Below are positions 26,665 to 33,905 of a stretch of 43,980 nt of DNA, piece after piece. Numbering within the stretch: position 1 is the first letter of the stretch; the number at the start of each line of letters is the position of its first letter. Position numbers and translations under genes: made by a program. The notes beneath the pieces were generated by a model that made no database searches, was not told where the DNA came from, and worked only from the letters and a program-made list of their open reading frames with translations. The DNA comes from Chloroflexota bacterium (GTDB lineage: Bacteria; Chloroflexota; Limnocylindria; QHBO01): assembly GCA_024636135.1 (NCBI GenBank), contig JAGXHP010000046.1, forward strand, positions 1 to 43,980. Direction: 5' to 3'.

Positions 26665-26705
26665 AGCCGCCCGTCACCAGGCGTTGGATGTCCTGGATGC
26701 TGATC
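26665..26705 (-). repeat. Left copy of a 41-bp direct repeat: detached 3' end of rseP
   Basis: 39 of 41 bases match the last coding bases of rseP at 28730-28770. Read on the minus strand it would encode I-S-I-Q-D-I-Q-R-L-V-T-G-G and a TGA stop; the intact gene has R for T and ends in TAG. One difference is synonymous and one is not. The two copies flank a 2.02-kb accessory segment, as expected for attachment sites of an element that integrated at the 3' end of rseP and restored the gene. Confidence 0.8.
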
Positions 26706-26788
26706 CGTCCCTACCGTGCTCAGAATCTCGCTTCGTGCTCGGTCGGGGTCCGTAGGAGTCCTCCGAATGCCACCGATATCCGCCCCGT

Positions 26789-26812
26789 TGTGGGTGCGGG
26801 TGTGGGTACGGC
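26789..26812 (+). repeat. 12-bp tandem repeat near left end of island
   Basis: Two adjacent units, TGTGGGTGCGGG and TGTGGGTACGGC, share the GTGGGTACG core seen at the right end of the island. Part of an otherwise gene-free stretch (26483-26970) that also holds the nusA leader, its promoter, the left 41-bp repeat and a 12-bp palindrome AGACTGCAGTCT at 26884-26895. No further gene is seen there. Confidence 0.45.
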
Positions 26813-26970
26813 GCGCCCTTGTTTCAGGCGGCAGCCCTTCGACTGAGCAGTCCGTAGTCCCGGTTCAGGCGACGCTTTGATGAAGACTGCAGTCTGCGGG
26901 CTGCCCCGCCAGGCCGGCGCCAACGATCGGGTAAGGTACCGGGACCCGTATCCGCTCGTGAAGATTGCCA

Positions 26971-28365
26971 GTGCGCCGCCTGATCACCGCCGTGGCCGCC
27001 ATCGCCCTCTCTCTTCCGCTCTCCGTCGCCGGCCCGACGCCGACGGCCGCGAGCACACCGTTCACGGATGTCGCAGACAGCCCATTCATCCATGACATCA
27101 CGTGGGCCTACGAGAACGGGCTCACCGCGGGTTGCACGACGACGGCATTCTGCCCGGGCTCGATGGTCACGCGCGAGCAGATGGCCTCCTTCCTCGACCG
27201 GATGTTCCGGCTCAAGCCGACGTCGCGTGACTATTTCTCGGACGACGCGACCAGCCAGCACCAGGCTGCGATCAATCGGCTTGCCGCGGCGGGCATCACC
27301 GGCGGCTGTGCCGAAGCCCGCTACTGCCCGAGCGCCCGCGTCACACGCGAGCAGATGGCCTCCTTCATCGCCCGGGCCGCGCGCCTGACCATCGGCTCGG
27401 GACGGAACTACTTCGGCGACGACGACGGGCGGTCACACGAGTCGAACATCGACCGTCTCGCCGCCGCGGGGATCGGAAGCGGATGCGGAACGTGGCGCTT
27501 CTGCCCCACGTCTTCGGTGACGCGTGAGCAGATGGCCGCGTTCCTCCACCGAATCGTGGCGCCGCTGCGGCCGCCGCCCTACCCGGCTCCGGCTTCGTCG
27601 GGCGCCGTCGTGCTCGTCGGCGCCGGCGACATTGCGAGCTGCTCAAACGCCACGGACGAGGCCACCGCCAAGCTGCTGGACACGATCGCGGGCACAGTGT
27701 TCACCGCCGGTGACAACGTGTACCTCGATGGCAAGGCCGCGGAGTTCACGAAGTGCTACGGCCCATCGTGGGGGCGACACCGGTCGCGGACACGCCCGGC
27801 CCCCGGCAACCATGACTATCACGTCTCCGGCGCGGCCGGCTACTTCGGGTACTTCGGGGCGGCCGCCGGTCCGGCGGGGCGCGGCTACTACGCCTATGCG
27901 CTCGGTGCTTGGCGCGTGTACAGCCTCAACAGCGACGTGATCACCAGCGCACAGGTCGCGTGGCTGAGGAGTGACCTCGCCGCCCATCCCACCCGCTGCG
28001 TCGTCGCGTATTGGCACCATCCCAGATTCGCCACGTTGAATGACAACGGAAGCCACGGCTCCAATGCCGACACCGAACCTCTGTGGGACGCGCTCGCGGA
28101 CGCCGGCGCTGAGCTGGTGATCAATGGACACAGCCACCACTACGAGCGATTCGGGCCGATCCGCGGCATCACCGAGATCGTCGCGGGCACTGGCGGTGCC
28201 GGGTTGGACGGGTTCTCGAACCGGGTCCTGTCGAACAGTGTCGTCCGCAGCTCGGCCGCCCACGGCGTCGTCAAGCTGAACCTCACGGCGACCGGCTACA
28301 CCGGATCCTTCGTCCCGGTTGCCGGGGCCCGGTTCACCGACTCCTTTAGCGGCTCCTGCCACTGA
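26971..28365 (+). CDS. Secreted metallophosphoesterase with three SLH-like repeats
   Basis: About 464 residues, on the opposite strand to its neighbours. A signal peptide (R-R-L-I-T followed by a hydrophobic run, cleavage after T-A-A-S) leads into three repeats of about 55 residues. Each has an F-x-D start, a G-I/L-x-x-G-C...F/Y-C-P middle and a V-T-R-E-Q-M-A-x-F end: SLH-like modules with one conserved cysteine pair each. The catalytic part has the calcineurin-like motifs G-A-G-D-I, G-D-N-V-Y, P-G-N-H-D-Y, Y-W-H-H-P and N-G-H-S-H-H-Y-E-R, matching secreted purple-acid-phosphatase-like enzymes. It is likely cell-wall anchored and may release phosphate from esters outside the cell; the substrate is unknown. 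The start is the GTG at 26971; a TTG two codons earlier is possible. It is the only gene in the island. Confidence 0.88.
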   Translation: MRRLITAVAAIALSLPLSVAGPTPTAASTPFTDVADSPFIHDITWAYENGLTAGCTTTAFCPGSMVTREQMASFLDRMFRLKPTSRDYFSDDATSQHQAAINRLAAAGITGGCAEARYCPSARVTREQMASFIARAARLTIGSGRNYFGDDDGRSHESNIDRLAAAGIGSGCGTWRFCPTSSVTREQMAAFLHRIVAPLRPPPYPAPASSGAVVLVGAGDIASCSNATDEATAKLLDTIAGTVFTAGDNVYLDGKAAEFTKCYGPSWGRHRSRTRPAPGNHDYHVSGAAGYFGYFGAAAGPAGRGYYAYALGAWRVYSLNSDVITSAQVAWLRSDLAAHPTRCVVAYWHHPRFATLNDNGSHGSNADTEPLWDALADAGAELVINGHSHHYERFGPIRGITEIVAGTGGAGLDGFSNRVLSNSVVRSSAAHGVVKLNLTATGYTGSFVPVAGARFTDSFSGSCH

Positions 28366-28374
28366 TCCGCAGCC

Positions 28375-28419
28375 TGGAGCCGAGGGTGGGAGTCGAACCC
28401 ACAACCGTCGGTTTACAAA
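28375..28419 (-). tRNA. tRNA-Thr(UGU) 3' half (partial, no 5' half)
   Basis: Reading the minus strand, 45 bases match tRNA positions 32-76. They comprise anticodon loop TTTGTAA (anticodon TGT), the 3' anticodon strand ACCGA, a five-base variable loop, T-stem GTGGG/CCCAC around TTCGACT, acceptor strand CCTCGGC, discriminator T and encoded CCA. The bases 5' of the loop do not pair with ACCGA, and no GCCGAGG acceptor strand lies upstream, so the gene is cut exactly at the anticodon loop. Fragments of this shape are the classic footprint of tyrosine-recombinase attachment sites in tRNA genes. It is not a functional tRNA. Confidence 0.75.
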
Positions 28420-28665
28420 CTGCGCAGCACCATGTCTACCTGTTCCTTCCCGAGGCGCATTGCATGCTCGAAGGAGCCTGTCGCGAGGGCAATCTGTCCA
28501 CGCAGCCCCTCCCAATGCAGCGCCGCGGGCGTCAGCAGGGGCGTCAATCGGGCATGGCTGGGCGGGGCGGCGTTGTCGGCCGCGGCCTTTCATTCAGTCT
28601 GCACGCCTCGACGGCCAAGTCGCTTGGCAAGCGTGAGCCCAACCCCGACTCCCGCCCTTGCCAAG

Positions 28666-28685
28666 TAGTGGGTAACTAGTGGGTA
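28666..28685 (+). repeat. Paired TAGTGGGTA direct repeats (11-bp period)
   Basis: TAGTGGGTA occurs at 28666-28674 and again at 28677-28685, exactly one helical turn apart, next to a 9-bp inverted repeat and 44 bases from the 41-bp rseP repeat. Closely phased short direct repeats beside an attachment core resemble integrase arm-type sites. Function is inferred only from the layout. Confidence 0.45.
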
Positions 28686-28689
28686 CGCG

Positions 28690-28714
28690 GGCCTTTGGCA
28701 CATCGCCCAAGGCC
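28690..28714 (-). terminator. Hairpin downstream of rseP
   Basis: GGCCTTTGGC and GCCCAAGGCC pair at nine of ten positions around a five-base loop, beginning about 14 bases past the rseP stop. There is no T-run, so it may be a factor-dependent terminator, a 3' stabiliser, or part of the island's recombination sites. Confidence 0.4.
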
Positions 28715-28727
28715 TGACTTCACGCTC

Positions 28728-29855
28728 CTAGCCGCCCCTCACCAGGCGCTGGATGTCCTGGATGCTGATCAGGATCACGAGGGCCAGGAGCACGGCGAAA
28801 CCGGTCAGGTAGATCAGCGCCTCGCGCTCCGCCGGGAGCCGCCGCCGCCGCGCGGACTCCAGCAGGACGACCATGATGCGGCCGCCGTCGAGCGGCGGGA
28901 ATGGCAGCACGTTGAGGACCGCCAGGTTGATCGAGAGCACGCCCATGAACAGCAGCTGGCTGACCAGCGGAGCCTCGAGCACCCGCCCAGTCTCCTGGGC
29001 GATCCCGATCGGGCCCATGGCGTCGCCGGCGTTGGGGTTGAGGCCGAGCAGGCCACCCACCGCCTCGGCCAGACCACCCGGAATCTGGACGGCGAGCGTC
29101 GCCGCAGCGGTCGTGCCACGGCCGACGGCATCCAGGGGACCCTCCACCGTCGAGGGCTCCTCGACGAGCCGATCGGGCTCATAGGAGAAGCCGACTGGAC
29201 CGATGCCGCGCTGTCGCTCTTCGCGGGTGACCGACCGCGGGATGAGCGACACCGTGACCTCGTCGCCGCCACGCTGCACGGAGAGATCCACCAGGAAGCC
29301 GGCGCGGCCGGCAACGTATTCCGTCAGGTCCGCCGAACGCTCGAACGTCCTTCCATCGGCTCCGAGGATCACGTCGCCCTCGGCCAGCCGGCCCTCGGCG
29401 GGGCTGCTGTCCTGGACGCTGATGACCGTCAGGGGTCCGTGCCCGATCGGGATCGGCAGGCTCAGGGCAACGGCGAACAGACCGGCAGCGAGGATGAAGT
29501 TCATCACGACGCCCGCCAGCAGGACTCCGAGCTGGATCCACAGCGGCTTGCGGTTGAACGCCCCGGCCATTGCGGTGTCGATCTCGGTCGAGGTGAGGCC
29601 CTGCTCGCGGAGGCGTCGGAGCTCGACGTCGCCGTCCTCTCCCAGCATGCGGACGAAGCCGCCGAGGGGGATCCAGTTCAGGCTGTAGCGCGTGCCGCGC
29701 CACATCACCGAGCCGATGCGCGGCGGGAACCCGATTCCGAACTCCTGCACCGTGATTCCGGCGCGCTTGGCCACGAGAAAGTGACCGAGCTCGTGAACGA
29801 GCACGAGGACGACCAACACCGCGAGGAAGGCGGCAACGGTGCCGATGACGTCCAT
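28728..29855 (-). CDS. rseP: Site-2 intramembrane metalloprotease RseP-like
   Basis: A 375-residue M50 protease that cuts substrates inside the membrane, typically anti-sigma factors or leftover signal peptides. The first helix carries the zinc motif H-E-L-G-H near residue 21. A PDZ domain lies around 130-210 (H-G-P-L-T-V-I-S-V-Q ... G-D-V-I-L-G-A-D-G). The third zinc ligand is in N-V-L-P-F-P-P-L-D-G-G near 316, followed by the last helix and V-R-G-G at the end. The ATG overlaps the dxr stop by one base (TGATG), the usual dxr-rseP pairing. Its final 41 bp are duplicated 2 kb away, and the copy fused to this gene may come from an integrated element. Confidence 0.94.
   Translation of the reverse strand: MDVIGTVAAFLAVLVVLVLVHELGHFLVAKRAGITVQEFGIGFPPRIGSVMWRGTRYSLNWIPLGGFVRMLGEDGDVELRRLREQGLTSTEIDTAMAGAFNRKPLWIQLGVLLAGVVMNFILAAGLFAVALSLPIPIGHGPLTVISVQDSSPAEGRLAEGDVILGADGRTFERSADLTEYVAGRAGFLVDLSVQRGGDEVTVSLIPRSVTREERQRGIGPVGFSYEPDRLVEEPSTVEGPLDAVGRGTTAAATLAVQIPGGLAEAVGGLLGLNPNAGDAMGPIGIAQETGRVLEAPLVSQLLFMGVLSINLAVLNVLPFPPLDGGRIMVVLLESARRRRLPAEREALIYLTGFAVLLALVILISIQDIQRLVRGG
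28730..28770 (-). repeat. Right copy of the 41-bp direct repeat (3' end of intact rseP)
   Basis: The functional 3' end of rseP. It matches 26665-26705 at 39 of 41 positions, with similarity stopping abruptly at the stop codon on one side and after GATC on the other. See the left copy for interpretation. Confidence 0.8.
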
Positions 29856-31000
29856 CAGGCCCGCGCCGGACCGATATCCGCTCGAAGCTGGGCCCGCACC
29901 TCGCGGTCGAGGCTGTCGATGGCCTCGAGATCGGGCTCCTCATCGGCGCCCCACCGAGCGACGGCCTCGTCGATCGTCGTGGCGATCGCACCGAAGGCGA
30001 TCCGACCTTCAAGGAAGGCCGCGACCGCGATCTCGTCCGCCGCGTTGAGCACGACCCCGCGGTTCCCACCCGCCTCCGCGGCCTCCCGGACGACGCGAAA
30101 GGCCGGGTAGGCCGCGGCGTCGAGCGGGGCGAAGTCGAGGGACGTCCAGTCACTCGGATGCGATCGGCGCGTCGGCGACGGCAGCCGGTCGGGATAGGTC
30201 AGCGCGTACTGGATGGGGAGGCGCATGTCGGGGAGGCCGAGCTGTGCCTTGAATGAGCCGTCGACGAACTCCACGAGGGAGTGCACCACGCTCTGCGGGT
30301 GGATCACGGCATCGATCTTAGGGTACGGGAGCCGATACAGCCATTTGGCCTCGATGACCTCGAACGCCTTGTTCACCAGGGTGGCCGAATCGACGGTGAT
30401 CTTCGGCCCCATCAGCCACGTGGGGTGCGCCAGCGCCTCCGCCGGCGTGACCGCGTCGAGTGATTCCGGTGCGCGATCGCGAAGCGGTCCCCCGCTGGCG
30501 GTCAGCACCAGACGCTCGACATCCTCGATGCGTTCCCCCACCAGGCACTGCCAGATCGCCGAGTGCTCGCTGTCGATCGGGCGCAGGCGATCCAGCGCGT
30601 CCCCGCCGGCGTCATCCACGACCCGCATGACGAGGTGGCCGCCGGTGATCAAGGTCTCCTTGTTGGCGAGTGCCACGCGGCGGCCCGAGCGAAGCGCCGC
30701 CAGGACGGCGGACAGCGCTGCCATCCCGGTGGTGGCGACGACCACGAGATCCACGCCATCGGCGGTGGCGAGAGCCTCGAGGCCGCCGTCGGCCCAGCGA
30801 CCCGGGCTTCGCTGCCGCGCCCGTTCGTCGGCACACCACCAGCGCGCATCGGGCCAGGCGGCAAGCTGGTCGCCGATCAGCGCCCCGTCGTGGCCGCTGG
30901 CCAGTCCGACGACTCGGATCCGGTCAAGGTGGGCCGCGGCCACCTCCAGCGTCTGGGTGCCGATGGAGCCCGTCGAGCCCAGGACGGCGATCCCCGTCAC
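29855..31000 (-). CDS. dxr: 1-deoxy-D-xylulose 5-phosphate reductoisomerase
   Basis: A 381-residue NADPH-dependent enzyme, the committed step of the MEP isoprenoid pathway. The cofactor motif is G-S-T-G-S-I-G-T-Q-T at the N-terminus. Substrate and metal residues lie in I-D-S-E-H-S-A-I-W-Q, T-A-S-G-G-P, H-P-T-W-x-M-G-x-K-I-T-V-D-S-A-T-L-V-N-K and H-P-Q-S-V-V-H-S. Length is normal. It provides precursors for the undecaprenyl phosphate made by the nearby uppS. ATGA overlap with cdsA at 30997-31000. Confidence 0.96.
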   Translation of the reverse strand: MTGIAVLGSTGSIGTQTLEVAAAHLDRIRVVGLASGHDGALIGDQLAAWPDARWWCADERARQRSPGRWADGGLEALATADGVDLVVVATTGMAALSAVLAALRSGRRVALANKETLITGGHLVMRVVDDAGGDALDRLRPIDSEHSAIWQCLVGERIEDVERLVLTASGGPLRDRAPESLDAVTPAEALAHPTWLMGPKITVDSATLVNKAFEVIEAKWLYRLPYPKIDAVIHPQSVVHSLVEFVDGSFKAQLGLPDMRLPIQYALTYPDRLPSPTRRSHPSDWTSLDFAPLDAAAYPAFRVVREAAEAGGNRGVVLNAADEIAVAAFLEGRIAFGAIATTIDEAVARWGADEEPDLEAIDSLDREVRAQLRADIGPARA

Positions 31001-31896
31001 GCCACCCGCCCGGCGACGAGGAGGGCGTAGCCGGCGAGGACCGGCGCGGCGAACAGTAGTGAGTCCATTCGGTCGAGGATCCCGCCATGGCCCGGCACCA
31101 GGAATCCCGATTCCTTCCGACCCGCCGCCCGTTTGATCATCGACTCCGCGAGATCACCAGCCTGGGCCGCCAGTCCCACGAGCGGTCCGATCACGAGGGG
31201 ATGCCACGCGTCGAGCCCGAGGACGAGTGCGCCGATGCCGGCGCCCAAGGTGGCCACGACCAGGCCGCCCGTGAGCCCCTCGATCGTCTTTGACGGACTG
31301 ATGTGGTCGAGCATATGTCGCCGCCCGAGCCACCGCCCGGTCAGGTACGCGCCGGTGTCGTAGCCCCACACCACGAGCAGCAGCATCAGGCCCCAGGCGG
31401 GGCCCGAGGCGATGCCGAAGGGGCCCACGGGTGAGGTCGCCGACGCGCCCGGCGGCGAGAGGTGGGCGACGAGGGCGATGGTCGGCAGGAGCAGCCCCAC
31501 GTACGCGAGGCCGAACGAGGTGGTGGCCCAGGTCATGAAGCCGGTCCGAGGATCGGCGCGCGTGAACGCGGCAACGCTCACGAGGAGCACGGCTGCCACG
31601 GCCGTCGCCGCGACGAGGCCCGGTGGATCGAGGGCGCCGAGCAGCGTTGCGACGCCCCCGCCCATGCTTGCTTCGTTGATCGAGATCAGCCCGGCGGCGA
31701 TGAGGCTCATGCCCGCCAGAATGGTCAGCACCTGCGGCGGATGGTAGTCCGCGGCGTCGAGCAGCCCGACGAGCTCGACCAAAGCGAGGAACCCGGCGAC
31801 GCCGAGCAGCAGGGAGAGCCATGGCTCGCCGAGCAGCACGATTGCCAGGATCACCGGCGCGAGGACGGCCGCGGTCAGCAGCCGCGTTCTCAGCAT
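30997..31896 (-). CDS. cdsA: Phosphatidate cytidylyltransferase
   Basis: A 299-residue integral membrane enzyme making CDP-diacylglycerol for phospholipid synthesis. About eight hydrophobic helices are visible. The family signature is at the C-terminus: S-M-I-K-R-x(4)-K-E-S-G-F-L-V-P-G-H-G-G-I-L-D-R-M-D. Most members have K-D where this one has K-E-S, a small deviation that keeps an acidic residue. It lies eight bases after uppS and overlaps dxr, the classic uppS-cdsA-dxr-rseP order. Confidence 0.94.
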   Translation of the reverse strand: MLRTRLLTAAVLAPVILAIVLLGEPWLSLLLGVAGFLALVELVGLLDAADYHPPQVLTILAGMSLIAAGLISINEASMGGGVATLLGALDPPGLVAATAVAAVLLVSVAAFTRADPRTGFMTWATTSFGLAYVGLLLPTIALVAHLSPPGASATSPVGPFGIASGPAWGLMLLLVVWGYDTGAYLTGRWLGRRHMLDHISPSKTIEGLTGGLVVATLGAGIGALVLGLDAWHPLVIGPLVGLAAQAGDLAESMIKRAAGRKESGFLVPGHGGILDRMDSLLFAAPVLAGYALLVAGRVA

Positions 31897-31904
31897 CGAG
31901 TCAC

Positions 31905-32597
31905 CTACCCACCGAAGCGCCGGTCGCGGCGCACGTACTCGGCCAGCGCCGCGTCGAAGTCGTCATCGGTGAAGTCCGGCCAGTACTTCGGGCAGAAGAT
32001 GAGCTCGGCGTACGCCGCCTGCCAGAGCAGGAAGTTGCTGGTTCGCTGGTCGCCTCCGGTTCGGATGACGAGGTCGACCTGGGGCTGCCCCGCGGTGTAG
32101 AGGTGCTCCGCGAAATGCTCTTCGTCGATCGCGGAAGGGTCGACCTGCGCGGCCATCATGGCGCGCGCCGCGTCGACGATCTCCGCTCGGCCGGAATAGT
32201 TGAAGCAGATGTTCAGCGTCAGCCGAGACCCGGCGGCGGTCCGCTCCTCCGCCGCGCGGATCGAACGCTGGACGTCGGACGGAGCCTCGTGCAGGCGGCC
32301 GATGACCCGGACGCGCACGTCCTCGGCGATGAGCTCATCGGTGTACTGGCGGACGGCACCGTCGATCAGGCCGAAGAGGCCGGTCACCTCGTCCTGTGGT
32401 CGACTCCAGTTCTCCGTGCTGAACGTGTAGACCGATAACGTCTCCACGCCGGCATCGCGTGCCCGACGGACCACGGGCCGGATGGCCTCGACGCCCTGGA
32501 TATGCCCGGCGAGCACCGGCAGGCCGCGTTCACGGGCCCAGCGCCGATTCCCGTCGGCGATGATGGCGACGTGCCGGGGTCGGACCTCGTCCGGCAC
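31905..32597 (-). CDS. uppS: Isoprenyl transferase (undecaprenyl diphosphate synthase)
   Basis: A 230-residue cis-prenyltransferase making the lipid carrier for cell-wall synthesis. Motifs: H-V-A-I-I-A-D-G-N-R-R-W-A (catalytic Asp), Y-T-F-S-T-E-N-W-x-R-P, L-N-I-C-F-N-Y-S-G-R-x-E-I, and the C-terminal R-T-G-G-D-Q-R-T-S-N-F-L-L-W-Q-A-A-Y-A-E. Chain length of the product cannot be read from the sequence, but the position between frr and cdsA is that of the housekeeping enzyme. It starts three bases after the frr stop. Confidence 0.95.
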   Translation of the reverse strand: MPDEVRPRHVAIIADGNRRWARERGLPVLAGHIQGVEAIRPVVRRARDAGVETLSVYTFSTENWSRPQDEVTGLFGLIDGAVRQYTDELIAEDVRVRVIGRLHEAPSDVQRSIRAAEERTAAGSRLTLNICFNYSGRAEIVDAARAMMAAQVDPSAIDEEHFAEHLYTAGQPQVDLVIRTGGDQRTSNFLLWQAAYAELIFCPKYWPDFTDDDFDAALAEYVRRDRRFGG

Positions 32598-32600
32598 CGG

Positions 32601-33158
32601 TCAGACCTCCAGGATCTCGGCTTCCTTGCGCTCGGACCGCGCGTCGATGACCTCAACGTGGCGATCCGTGAGCTTCTGGAGCGCGTCGAGCTCGCGATGT
32701 TCCTCGTCCTCGGACAGGTCGCTATCGCGGAGCGCCTTCTTCAGCGCATCGGCAGCCTCGCGTCGATGGTTGCGGACTTCGACCCGGGCCTCCTCGGCAC
32801 GCCGGCGAACCTGCTTCACCATCTCCTTGCGACGATCCTCGGTGAGCGGCGGCACGTTGAGACGCACCACCGTGCCGTCGACGTTCGGCATCAGGCCGAT
32901 GTCACTCTTGGTTATGGCCTTCTCGATCGCGGACAGGACGGAACGGTCCCAGGGCTGGATGACGATGAGGTGCGCGTCGGGCGTGCTGATGCCCGCGACC
33001 TGGTTCAGCGGCGTCTGGGCGCCGTAATAGTCGACCGTGATGCGCTCGACGAGCGCCGTGGAGGCGCGGCCCGTGCGAATCCCGGAGAAATCTCGTTCCA
33101 TGGCCTCGATCGCCCGCTGCATCTTGGGTTCGATCTCGATCAGCGCTTCGTGCGTCAT
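32601..33158 (-). CDS. frr: Ribosome recycling factor
   Basis: A 185-residue tRNA-shaped protein that splits post-termination ribosomes together with EF-G. Recognised by the three-helix bundle with F-S-G-I-R-T-G-R-A-S, V-D-Y-Y-G-A-Q-T-P-L-N-Q-V-A, I-Q-P-W-D and N-V-D-G-T-V-V-R-L-N-V-P-P-L-T-E-D-R-R-K-E. Length is exactly that of the family. The ATG lies four bases after the pyrH stop, with GGAGAG at the end of pyrH acting as its ribosome binding site. Confidence 0.96.
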   Translation of the reverse strand: MTHEALIEIEPKMQRAIEAMERDFSGIRTGRASTALVERITVDYYGAQTPLNQVAGISTPDAHLIVIQPWDRSVLSAIEKAITKSDIGLMPNVDGTVVRLNVPPLTEDRRKEMVKQVRRRAEEARVEVRNHRREAADALKKALRDSDLSEDEEHRELDALQKLTDRHVEVIDARSERKEAEILEV

Positions 33159-33162
33159 CGGT

Positions 33163-33903
33163 TCACTCTCCTGAGATCAGCGTGCCGATTCTCTCGCCGG
33201 CGATCGCGCGGGTGATGTTTCCCGGGACCGTCATGTCGAAGACGACGATCGGCATCTCGTTGTCCATCGCCAGGCTCACGGCGGTCGCATCCAGCGCCTG
33301 GAGTCGGTTGCTCAGCAGGTCGGTATAGCCGATCTGGCTGTAACGCCGGGCATCGGGATGCGTCTCGGGGTCGGCATCGTACACCCCGTCGACGCGGGTC
33401 GCCTTGAGGATGACCTGCGCATGGACCTCGACCGCGCGCAGCGTCGCGGCGGTGTCCGTCGTGAAGTACGGGTTGCCGGTCCCCGCCACCATGACCACTA
33501 CGCGGCCCTTTTCGAGGTGACGTTCCGCGCGACGGCGAATGTAGGGCTCGCAGATCTCGTTCATGGCGATCGCGCTCATCACCCGCGTGGGGCACTTTGC
33601 CTGCTCCAGGGCGTCCTGGATCGCCAGGCCGTTCATGACGGTCGCCAGCATTCCCATGTAGTCGCCGGTGGAGCGATCCATGCCCCGCGCGCTGGCCGCG
33701 AGCCCTCGGAAGATGTTTCCCCCGCCGACCACGACCGCGATCTCGGTGCCGTCGGACTTGGCGGCGGCGATCTGCCCCGCGATGCCGCGCACGATCTCGG
33801 GGTCGATCCCGTACTCGTGCTCACCCATCAGCGCCTCGCCGGACAGCTTCAGGAGCACCCGGCGGCGTGACGGACCCTTCGCAGCCTGCCCAGCATCGGC
33901 CAC
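33163..33903 (-). CDS. pyrH: Uridylate kinase
   Basis: A 246-residue amino-acid-kinase-fold enzyme phosphorylating UMP to UDP. Motifs: V-L-L-K-L-S-G-E-A-L, V-V-V-G-G-G-N-I-F-R-G, D-Y-M-G-M-L-A-T-V-M-N, G-T-G-N-P-Y-F-T-T-D-T-A and L-K-A-T-R-V-D-G-V-Y-D-A-D-P. The GTG at 33903 is chosen because it lies two bases after the tsf stop and some 15 codons before the conserved core; the frame is open further upstream but only as a shadow of tsf. Conserved tsf-pyrH-frr order. Confidence 0.95.
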   Translation of the reverse strand: MADAGQAAKGPSRRRVLLKLSGEALMGEHEYGIDPEIVRGIAGQIAAAKSDGTEIAVVVGGGNIFRGLAASARGMDRSTGDYMGMLATVMNGLAIQDALEQAKCPTRVMSAIAMNEICEPYIRRRAERHLEKGRVVVMVAGTGNPYFTTDTAATLRAVEVHAQVILKATRVDGVYDADPETHPDARRYSQIGYTDLLSNRLQALDATAVSLAMDNEMPIVVFDMTVPGNITRAIAGERIGTLISGE

Positions 33904-33905
33904 CG

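Larger units (their letters stand above)
28420..28727. other. Gene-free right arm of the island
   Basis: About 300 bases between the tRNA fragment and rseP. I see no credible protein. It holds a GCCAAG/CTTGGC inverted repeat (28614-28628), a CTTGGCAAG/CTTGCCAAG inverted repeat (28623-28665), the 11-bp-period repeats at 28666-28685, and a GGCCTTTGGC/GCCCAAGGCC hairpin (about 28690-28714) just past the rseP stop. The density of symmetric sites suggests protein-binding or recombination sites. Confidence 0.5.
26706..28729. mobile_element. 2.0-kb accessory island between rseP and nusA (probable decayed integrated element)
   Basis: The segment is bounded by the 41-bp direct repeats described at 26665 and 28730. 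It interrupts an otherwise continuous minus-strand housekeeping array with a plus-strand gene for a secreted protein. It contains a tRNA-Thr 3' half (28375-28419), tandem GTGGGTA-type repeats close to each end (26789-26812 and 28666-28685) and nested inverted repeats. No integrase or transposase gene is present, so it would be a remnant or a passively mobilised cassette. Precise recombination between the repeats would leave rseP intact with its stop about 40 bases from the nusA promoter. The mobile interpretation is inference. Confidence 0.5.

Noticed and set aside
28420..28480. Intron-split tRNA-Thr with its 5' half further upstream
   Set aside because: No acceptor strand GCCGAGG or matching anticodon 5' strand was found upstream on the minus strand within the island, and bacterial tRNA introns are normally group I introns, for which there is no room or signature.
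28386..28679. Plus-strand 97-codon frame beginning M-G-V-E-P-T-T-V-G-L
   Set aside because: This is the antisense of the tRNA-Thr T-arm and anticodon region, a well-known source of spurious 'G-V-E-P-T-T' proteins; the rest has no protein-like pattern.
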